Below are positions 7,778-13,558 of a DNA stretch of 27,679 bases, one piece after another. Numbering within the stretch: position 1 is the stretch's first letter; each line of letters starts with the position of its first letter. The notes under the pieces are model-generated. The model saw only the letters and a program-made list of their open reading frames with translations. It was not told the DNA's origin and did not search any database. The translations under genes and the position numbers were made by a program. Source of the stretch: an uncultured Bacteroides sp. (lineage in GTDB: Bacteria > Bacteroidota > Bacteroidia > Bacteroidales > Bacteroidaceae); NCBI GenBank assembly GCA_905197435.1, contig CAJJYX010000019.1, forward strand, positions 1-27,679. Direction: 5' to 3'.

Positions 7778-8725
7778 TCAAGTGCCGCATCGATGGCTTC
7801 CACCTGCCCGGAAGTCAGATGAATATCGGCAGAGATTCTCTTTCAACCGGCACAGATGGCGCGTTCCGGGAATGGGGACAAGCCACGGTCGTTTGTTCAT
7901 CATCCATGCCAATGAGATTTGCGATGGGGTTGCATGATGTTCCTCCGCCAGATTGCCGATCAAGGCCAACAGTGAACGGTTCTGTTCGAAACTCTCCCTG
8001 CGGAACTGCGGCATCGAAGCCCGGTAATCGGTCACAGGATCAAACGTCGTGTCAGCCGTATAACAATTGGTAAGCAATCCGTTCGCCAACGGTGAAAAAG
8101 CTACGAAACCAATACCCAATTCTTCGAGTACGGGGAACAATGCTTCATGCCGGCGCGCCATCATCGAGTAGCGATTCTGCACGGCCGTGACGGGACAGAC
8201 CTTATGGGCGCGACGCAGATATTCCTCGCTCGCTTCCGAAATGCCCCAGTGCAGGATTTTACCTTCACGAATCAGTCCGGTCATTGTCACTGCCACCTCC
8301 TCCGGCGCTACCTTCGGGTCGATACGGTGCTGGTAATAGAGGTCGATACGGTCGGTATGCAGGCGGTGCAGCGATTCCTCCACCGAACGACGGATGGTCG
8401 CAGGCCGTGAGTCGGGAATCAAGGCATGGGGGCCCGCTGCATGGGGTGCATCGAAGGTCAGGCCGAATTTCGTGGCGAGGACGATGCGGTTGCGGAATGG
8501 GCGCAGGGCATTGCCCAGCAAGTCCTCGTTATCGTGCGGACGGGTGGGCGTACCATATACCTCGGCTGTATCGAAAAAGCTGTAACCCATCTCTACGGCA
8601 TCGGCCAACAGTTCCGTCATTTCGCGTCTGTCGGCAGGTGCTCCATAGGCATGGCTTATTCCCATGCATCCCAAGCCGACGGCAGAGACTCTTAATCCAC
8701 TCAATCCCAATGTTCTATAATACAT
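7778..8725 (-). CDS. aldo/keto reductase with frameshifted C-terminus
   Basis: An NADPH-dependent aldo/keto reductase, 315 residues as read. The catalytic tetrad is visible: Asp and Tyr in FFDTAEVYG, Lys in VLATKFG, His in YYQHRID. The cofactor-end block PIPGTRHLCRLKENL is present to Leu298. After that the frame reads CRYSSDFRAGGSHRCGT, which is unlike the family. Shifting frame at about 7830-7832 restores a normal AKR tail (ADIHLTSGQVEAIDAALD, then DTMSMSEVFGGSSIKK) ending at a TAA at 7729-7731. Loss of two bases (a GG giving ENLGADIHLT) would explain it. The true gene is therefore probably 7729-8725, now a C-terminally damaged allele or a sequencing error. It lies 34 bases downstream of the EFR1-like gene, in the same transcript. 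Confidence 0.88.
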   Translation of the reverse strand: MYYRTLGLSGLRVSAVGLGCMGISHAYGAPADRREMTELLADAVEMGYSFFDTAEVYGTPTRPHDNEDLLGNALRPFRNRIVLATKFGLTFDAPHAAGPHALIPDSRPATIRRSVEESLHRLHTDRIDLYYQHRIDPKVAPEEVAVTMTGLIREGKILHWGISEASEEYLRRAHKVCPVTAVQNRYSMMARRHEALFPVLEELGIGFVAFSPLANGLLTNCYTADTTFDPVTDYRASMPQFRRESFEQNRSLLALIGNLAEEHHATPSQISLAWMMNKRPWLVPIPGTRHLCRLKENLCRYSSDFRAGGSHRCGT

Positions 8726-8759
8726 ATCTTTTCCTTTCTCTCTTAATTATCGGATAGAA

Positions 8760-9701
8760 TTACAGCTTCTGATTGTTCGCACGCTTCAAATCCATCAGTG
8801 AGATATGCTCGTTACGGTAGCGGGCATTCGGATTCACTTCCGTTCCGTCGGGGAAAGAACCGTCCTCCGATTTACGGAACTGTATCGCTTTTTGCGGACA
8901 GTTCTGTATGCAGGCAAAGCAGAACTCACAATTGCCGGACATCTTTACACCCCTTGACGTCAACTCATAGTTGCCGCGCGGACATACATAGGTGCAGATA
9001 CCGCAATTAATGCAGGCATCGGTCACGGTAAAGCTTTTTTCACTGTTCATCAGAAAGCCCACCTCCGGATCGAGCTTTGTCCATTGCATGAATCCCCGGT
9101 GCATCTGCCGTTCCTCCTCCGTCACCGGTTCGTGCCATTCCCGCCGTCCGTTGATGTCAGCCGTTATCTTCTGCAAATTCTCCGGGATATGCTTATCCAT
9201 TTTGATTTGCTCGTTCATATCGAAATTGGGTAACCAGTTATCCACCATGACGATGGTACCGATATAGTCGAACACATGGCCGGCTTTGCGGGATACTTCG
9301 TCCCAAATCTCCACCGCGTTGCATTTTCGTGCGCCGTAGGTCAGCACGGCAAACTTGTACTCGGCCTTTAGCTTCGCTTTTTGGATGAACTGCCTGACCA
9401 TATAGGGCGGCATGTGCCCGTAGATAGGATAGACGATACCGATTTCGTCCGCCTCAAAATCATACTTTCCACGTTTCACCATCTGCGGAATGCTCAGCAG
9501 TTCCGTATGCTCGTTTGCCAGTTGGCGGGCAATATAGAGGCAGTTGCCCGTTCCGGTAAAATAAAGGATGATGCGCTTGTTCTTTTTCCCCTCACAGGAT
9601 GCCAGCGAGAGCAGCCCCGAAGAAGCGACAGCTCCGCTAATCACGGCAGCACCGATGCGCTTCAATGCATCCCGGCGGGTGATTTTATTGTCCGTACTCA
9701 T
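8760..9701 (-). CDS. EFR1-type flavodoxin/ferredoxin protein with Tat-like lipoprotein signal
   Basis: A 313-residue electron-transfer protein. Residues 1-36 carry a twin-arginine-like motif (TRRDALKRIG) and a hydrophobic stretch ending in a lipobox (LLSLASC). A flavodoxin-like FMN domain follows (IILYFTGTGNCLYIARQLA; EIGIVYPIYGHMPPYMVRQF). The C-terminal third has two CxxCxxCxxxC motifs binding [4Fe-4S] clusters (CINCGICTYVCPRGN and CEFCFACIQNCPQKA). This domain order defines the EFR1 ferrodoxin family. It likely passes electrons to the neighbouring aldo/keto reductase or to a partner outside the window; that is inference. A flavin/ferredoxin protein with an export signal is unusual, since most EFR1 proteins are cytoplasmic. 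Confidence 0.9.
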   Translation of the reverse strand: MSTDNKITRRDALKRIGAAVISGAVASSGLLSLASCEGKKNKRIILYFTGTGNCLYIARQLANEHTELLSIPQMVKRGKYDFEADEIGIVYPIYGHMPPYMVRQFIQKAKLKAEYKFAVLTYGARKCNAVEIWDEVSRKAGHVFDYIGTIVMVDNWLPNFDMNEQIKMDKHIPENLQKITADINGRREWHEPVTEEERQMHRGFMQWTKLDPEVGFLMNSEKSFTVTDACINCGICTYVCPRGNYELTSRGVKMSGNCEFCFACIQNCPQKAIQFRKSEDGSFPDGTEVNPNARYRNEHISLMDLKRANNQKL

Positions 9702-9742
9702 ATCTCTGATTCATAAATGTTATTGTAATCTATTGTCTGTTG

Positions 9743-9750
9743 CAAAGATA
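9743..9750 (-). promoter_or_regulatory. Bacteroides -7 promoter element for the EFR1-AKR transcript
   Basis: On the minus strand this reads TATCTTTG, an exact TAnnTTTG match, 41 bases before the EFR1-like start codon. No convincing -33 element was found. Confidence 0.65.
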
Positions 9751-9973
9751 GAGGATGCCTCCAAGAGTGGGCTTACAGAAATTACGGGACATAATACAAT
9801 TTTTACTGTTTATGCATTCGTTGCCCCACAAGAAATTAGGCTGAAACTGCATTTATTCCGTTTTTTGCATCTGTCCGATACCGGCGTTGTTAAGTCTCGG
9901 AATCATTTTCTGTAAAAATGGTAATTCAAACCGTGTTTTTCGTTACACCGGTATGAACAAACATATCTAACTT

Positions 9974-9981
9974 TACATTTG
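9974..9981 (+). promoter_or_regulatory. candidate -7 element upstream of lipoprotein remnant and second AKR
   Basis: TACATTTG fits TAnnTTTG and points toward the aldo/keto reductase at 10189. No clear -33 partner is present, so confidence is low. The rest of 9751-9973 holds nothing I recognise. Confidence 0.35.
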
Positions 9982-10012
9982 GATAATTAGGGAAATAAAC
10001 AATAATGTAAAT

Positions 10013-10156
10013 ACGAAAAAATGCTTGATTAACCTGATGATGATTGCAACCATCATGACATCCGGAGCCTGTACGCCCGATGCCACACATTTGACCGACG
10101 AAGGGCCGGAACCAACAAACAGACCATCGGAACGTGGCCACGGAATATCGACATGA
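10013..10156 (+). pseudogene. lipoprotein gene remnant with lost start codon
   Basis: The frame reads T-KKCLINLMMIATIMTSGAC followed by TPDATHLTDEGPEPTNRPSE and a stop at 10154-10156. KKCLINLMMIATIMTSGAC is a textbook Bacteroides lipoprotein leader with its lipobox Cys, but the codon where Met should be is ACG (10013-10015). Internal ATGs at 10037 and 10040 could still start a 38-39-residue peptide. In another frame the end reads WPRNIDMTE to a TAA at 10162-10164, which may be the C-terminus of the same lost gene after an internal deletion. I cannot name the ancestor; secreted flavodoxins and similar redox lipoproteins are common beside aldo/keto reductases. Confidence 0.5.
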
Positions 10157-10188
10157 CCGAATAAACTATAATATTATAATATAGAGAT

Positions 10189-11028
10189 ATGCAAACAGTA
10201 AAATTGAACAATGGCGTCGAAATGCCCCAGATGGGCTACGGCGTCTATCAGGTATCGCCCGCTGAATGCGAGCGTTGTGTAAGCGAGGCCTTACAAGTGG
10301 GGTATCGCCTGATCGATACAGCACAAGCCTACCACAATGAAGAAGAGGTTGGCAATGCAATCAGTAAGAGCGGCATCGACCGTAAGGAAATTTTCCTCAT
10401 CTCGAAAGTCTGGATTTCCAACTACGGCTATGAAAAGGCGAAAGCATCCATCGACGAGAGCCTGCGCAAGTTACAGACGAACTATATCGACCTGATGCTC
10501 CTGCACCAGCCGTTCTGCGACCGCTACGGCGCATACCGTGCACTGGAAGAGGCGTACAAAGAAGGAAAACTCCGCGCCATCGGTGTGTCAAATTTCTATC
10601 CCGACCACTTCATCGACATCGCCAGCAACATGGAGATTATTCCGGCAGTCAATCAGGTAGAAACCCACGTCTTCGACCAGCAAATCGAACCGCAGCGAAT
10701 CATGGAGGAGTTCGGCACGCACATCATGTCATGGGGACCGCTGGCCGAAGGACGCAACAATTTCTTCACAAATCCGGTTCTTGCAAAAATCGGTCATAAG
10801 TATGGCAAAAGCGTGGCACAGATTGCCCTGCGTTGGCTGATTCAGCGTGGTGTGGTAATCATTCCTAAATCGACCCACATCGAACGGATGCAGCAGAACA
10901 TTGACATCTTCGATTTTGCGCTTTCGGACGAGGACATGGCAGCCATAGCCACACTCGACACAGGCAAGAGCCTTTTCTTCGACCACCACGATGCCGAAAC
11001 GACTCGTATGTTTATGGGATGGAGGTAA
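10189..11028 (+). CDS. aldo/keto reductase (2,5-diketo-D-gluconate reductase-like)
   Basis: An intact 279-residue NADPH-dependent aldo/keto reductase of the AKR5/DkgA-like group, which reduce small aldehydes, ketones and diketo sugars. The N-terminal block NNGVEMPQMGYGVYQV is followed by the catalytic Asp and Tyr in RLIDTAQAYHNEEEVG, Lys in FLISKVW and His in LLHQPF. Cofactor-binding blocks MSWGPLAEGR and VVIIPKSTHIERMQQN are present. Length is normal and the C-terminus (ETTRMFMGWR) is complete. It reads away from the EFR1-AKR-AraC transcript and has its own AT-rich upstream region. It probably belongs to the same redox/detoxification functional group, but its substrate cannot be inferred. 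Confidence 0.93.
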   Translation: MQTVKLNNGVEMPQMGYGVYQVSPAECERCVSEALQVGYRLIDTAQAYHNEEEVGNAISKSGIDRKEIFLISKVWISNYGYEKAKASIDESLRKLQTNYIDLMLLHQPFCDRYGAYRALEEAYKEGKLRAIGVSNFYPDHFIDIASNMEIIPAVNQVETHVFDQQIEPQRIMEEFGTHIMSWGPLAEGRNNFFTNPVLAKIGHKYGKSVAQIALRWLIQRGVVIIPKSTHIERMQQNIDIFDFALSDEDMAAIATLDTGKSLFFDHHDAETTRMFMGWR

Positions 11029-11173
11029 TGTGATGAAAAAGGAATAGTGGATTTAACGGTAACAAACACAATTCCCACTATCATTGAGTTTTGAAGCTGC
11101 ATTAATAATCTGTTTAAATGTTCTTTAAAAAGTAATTCTTCAGCTTCTAAAAGAATAAAAAAGCAGAAGAACA

Positions 11174-11205
11174 TTTGCCCGTTTGGAATAAAAAGAGTAT
11201 TTTTG
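11174..11205 (+). promoter_or_regulatory. promoter of rplU-rpmA (-33 TTTG, -7 TATTTTTG)
   Basis: TTTG at 11174-11177 and TATTTTTG at 11198-11205 are spaced 20 bases apart, as expected for the primary Bacteroides sigma factor. Transcription should begin about 11212, giving a leader of roughly 85 bases before rplU. Confidence 0.7.
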
Positions 11206-11221
11206 CGCCCGATTATTCCGC

Positions 11222-11270
11222 ACCGGGTTCGACCAAGTGCTTTCTAAGTGATTAGAGACCACCCGACGGA
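11222..11270 (+). promoter_or_regulatory. foldable 5' leader of rplU-rpmA
   Basis: The leader contains a 7-base-pair stem TTTCTAA (11241-11247) / TTAGAGA (11252-11258), with one G-U pair, closed by the GNRA-type tetraloop GTGA. This is enclosed by an outer CGGGT (11224-11228) / ACCCG (11261-11265) stem. Such structures ahead of ribosomal protein genes often bind the encoded protein for feedback control. I could not match it to a named leader family. Confidence 0.45.
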
Positions 11271-11296
11271 GCTAACTTATACATTATATATAAGAA

Positions 11297-11614
11297 ATGT
11301 ACGCAATTGTAGAAATCAACGGTCAGCAATTCAAGGCAGAAGCTGGCAAGAAGCTGTTTGTACACCACATCCAGAATGCAGAAAACGGTGCAACAGTAGA
11401 GTTTGACAAAGTTCTTTTGGTAGACAAAGACGGCAACATCACCGTAGGCGCTCCGACAGTAGAAGGCGCAAAGGTTGTTTGCCAGGTTGTATCAAACATG
11501 GTAAAAGGTGATAAGGTTCTCGTTTTCCACAAGAAAAGAAGAAAAGGTTATCGCAAGTTGAACGGTCACCGTCAACAATTCACAGAGTTAACAATTACAG
11601 AAGTAGTAGCTTAA
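11297..11614 (+). CDS. rplU: 50S ribosomal protein L21
   Basis: The 105-residue product begins [20 protein letters not shown] and contains the L21 signature near the C-terminus ([20 protein letters not shown]). L21 binds 23S rRNA and supports assembly of the large subunit together with L20. Length matches bacterial L21 (about 100-105 residues). It is followed after 22 bases by rpmA in the classic rplU-rpmA operon, expressed from the promoter at 11174-11205. Confidence 0.98.
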   Translation: MYAIVEINGQQFKAEAGKKLFVHHIQNAENGATVEFDKVLLVDKDGNITVGAPTVEGAKVVCQVVSNMVKGDKVLVFHKKRRKGYRKLNGHRQQFTELTITEVVA

Positions 11615-11636
11615 TCAATTAAAACAGTAAGAAGAA

Positions 11637-11906
11637 ATGGCACATAAAAAAGGTGTCGGTAGTTCTAAGAACGGCCGCGAATCACAGAGCAAGAGATTAG
11701 GCGTTAAGATATTTGGTGGCGAAGCTTGCAAGGCAGGTAACATCATCGTTCGTCAAAGAGGTACTGAATTCCATCCGGGCAACAATATCGGCATGGGAAA
11801 AGACCACACTCTTTTCGCTTTAGTAGACGGAACTGTACAGTTCAAAGTGGGCAAGGAAGACAGACGTTCAGTATCTGTTATCCCCGCAGAAAACGCAGAA
11901 GCATAA
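11637..11906 (+). CDS. rpmA: 50S ribosomal protein L27
   Basis: The 89-residue product begins [20 protein letters not shown] and carries the L27 core [17 protein letters not shown] and [19 protein letters not shown]27 reaches the peptidyl-transferase centre and stabilises tRNA. Its N-terminus here starts directly AHKKG, with no cleavable extension of the kind found in Firmicutes. It is co-transcribed with rplU and ends just before a strong terminator. Confidence 0.98.
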   Translation: MAHKKGVGSSKNGRESQSKRLGVKIFGGEACKAGNIIVRQRGTEFHPGNNIGMGKDHTLFALVDGTVQFKVGKEDRRSVSVIPAENAEA

Positions 11907-11928
11907 GTTTCCGAACAAAAAATAAGGA

Positions 11929-11969
11929 AAAGGGATGCAATCCGAATGGGTTGCATCCCTTTCTTTTTT
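11929..11969 (+). terminator. Rho-independent terminator of rplU-rpmA
   Basis: Twelve-base arms AAAGGGATGCAA (11929-11940) and TTGCATCCCTTT (11951-11962), a ten-base loop, then a T-run to 11969. Confidence 0.9.
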
Positions 11970-12001
11970 CTTCAAAAGCAACACTTTATTTGTTTTTTCC
12001 A

Positions 12002-12009
12002 TATCTTTG
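12002..12009 (+). promoter_or_regulatory. Bacteroides -7 promoter element for serS
   Basis: TATCTTTG, an exact TAnnTTTG match, 40 bases before the serS ATG and just after the rpmA terminator. Confidence 0.75.
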
Positions 12010-12049
12010 CACACATAAAAACCGAATAACATAAAAACAAGTATAGGAT

Positions 12050-13324
12050 ATGCTTACCATTAAACAAATTACAGAAAACACCGAAGCGGTTATCCGCGGA
12101 CTGGAAAAGAAGCACTTCAAGAATGCGAAGGAAGCCATTGAGCAAGTGCTGGACTTCAATGACAAAAGAAAAGCCAATCAAACCATCTTAGATAAAAACC
12201 TGGCAGAAGCCAACTCTCTCTCCAAATCCATCGGACAACTGATGAAGGAGGGTAAAAAAGAAGAAGCAGAAGCCGCCAAGAGCCGTGTGGCCGAACTGAA
12301 AGAAGTCAACAAGGACTTGCAAGCCAATATGGATCAGGCAGCCAGCGATTTGCAGACTTTGCTTTACACCATCCCCAATGTACCCTACGACAGCGTGCCC
12401 GAAGGTGTCGGTGCCGAAGACAATGTGGTAGAGAAAATGGGAGGCATGGAAACCGAACTGCCAAAGGATGCCCTGCCCCACTGGGAACTGGCCAAGAAAT
12501 ATGATTTGATAGACTTCGACCTGGGCGTCAAGATTACCGGTGCCGGATTCCCCGTATACAAAGGCAAAGGTGCACAACTGCAACGCGCACTCATCAACTT
12601 CTTCCTGGACGAAGCACGCAAATCCGGCTATACGGAAGTAATGCCGCCAACAGTGGTGAATGCCGCCTCCGGCTACGGTACGGGACAACTTCCCGACAAG
12701 GAAGGCCAGATGTATCACTGTGAAGTGGACGATTTGTACTTGATTCCTACCGCTGAAGTCCCCGTAACCAATATCTACCGCGATGTGATTCTGGACGAAA
12801 AGCAATTGCCCATCAAGAACTGCGCATACACCCAATGCTTCCGCCGCGAAGCCGGCTCATACGGAAAAGACGTACGCGGCTTGAACCGCCTGCACGAATT
12901 CTCCAAAGTGGAACTGGTACGCATCGACAAGCCGGAACACAGCAAGCAATCCCACCAAGAGATGCTGGACCACGTGGAAGGACTGCTCCAGAAACTGGAA
13001 CTGCCGTACCGCATCCTGCGCCTTTGCGGTGGCGACATGAGCTTCACGGCCGCCCTCTGCTTCGACTTCGAGGTATATTCCGAAGCACAGAAACGCTGGC
13101 TGGAAGTCAGCTCCGTCTCCAACTTCGACACTTACCAGGCCAACCGCTTGAAATGCCGCTACCGTACAGCAGAGAAGAAGACAGAACTCTGCCACACACT
13201 GAACGGCTCTGCACTGGCACTGCCGCGCATCGTTGCCGCATTGTTGGAAAACAACCAGACTCCGGAAGGCATCCGCATCCCTAAAGCATTGGTTCCGTAT
13301 ACGGGATTTGAGATAATAGATTAA
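12050..13324 (+). CDS. serS: seryl-tRNA synthetase
   Basis: A 424-residue class II synthetase that charges tRNA-Ser with serine in the cytoplasm. Residues about 1-105 form the long antiparallel coiled-coil arm that grips the tRNA variable loop (ENTEAVIRGLEKKHFKNA, KKEEAEAAKSRVAELKEV). The catalytic domain shows motif 2 (CFRREAGSYGKDVRGLNRLH followed by EFSKVELV) and motif 3 (CHTLNGSALALPRIVAALLE). The TAEVPVTN serine-site block is present. Length is normal and both ends look complete. It is a single-gene transcript: it has its own promoter, and a long palindrome lies downstream at 13354-13423. Confidence 0.98.
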   Translation: MLTIKQITENTEAVIRGLEKKHFKNAKEAIEQVLDFNDKRKANQTILDKNLAEANSLSKSIGQLMKEGKKEEAEAAKSRVAELKEVNKDLQANMDQAASDLQTLLYTIPNVPYDSVPEGVGAEDNVVEKMGGMETELPKDALPHWELAKKYDLIDFDLGVKITGAGFPVYKGKGAQLQRALINFFLDEARKSGYTEVMPPTVVNAASGYGTGQLPDKEGQMYHCEVDDLYLIPTAEVPVTNIYRDVILDEKQLPIKNCAYTQCFRREAGSYGKDVRGLNRLHEFSKVELVRIDKPEHSKQSHQEMLDHVEGLLQKLELPYRILRLCGGDMSFTAALCFDFEVYSEAQKRWLEVSSVSNFDTYQANRLKCRYRTAEKKTELCHTLNGSALALPRIVAALLENNQTPEGIRIPKALVPYTGFEIID

Positions 13325-13353
13325 AGGTTACTATCCGAACCGAATACACTTTC

Positions 13354-13423
13354 AGGCACGGATTATGCAGAATGACACGGTGAATTCTTCGTTCATCCGT
13401 ATTTTTCTGCATAATCCGTGCCT
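13354..13423. repeat. long palindrome downstream of serS
   Basis: Nineteen-base perfect arms AGGCACGGATTATGCAGAA (13354-13372) and its exact complement (13405-13423). The pairing continues inward imperfectly: ACGGTGAA on the left matches TTCATCCGT on the right with one bulge. There is no T-run, so it may act as a 3'-end stabiliser, a Rho-assisted end, or a dispersed element rather than a standard terminator. Confidence 0.85.
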
Positions 13424-13471
13424 AAATTATACCAATCCCTCTCCCTCCTTACTTTCTTTTCCCCCCTTTCT

Positions 13472-13502
13472 TTTTGAAATTAACAAATAACCCCTATCTT
13501 TG
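13472..13502 (+). promoter_or_regulatory. promoter of the NfnAB-like gene (-33 TTTG, -7 TATCTTTG)
   Basis: TTTG at 13472-13475 and TATCTTTG at 13495-13502 are 19 bases apart. The start codon follows 56 bases later. Confidence 0.75.
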
Positions 13503-13558
13503 CAAAATCTATCAATCTGACAGCAATTGCGTAATTATACCAACAAAATCATTATATA

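Noticed and set aside
11221..11270. GGTTCGACC resembling a tRNA T-arm upstream of rplU
   Set aside because: No acceptor, D or anticodon stem can be formed around it; the bases fit a leader hairpin better.
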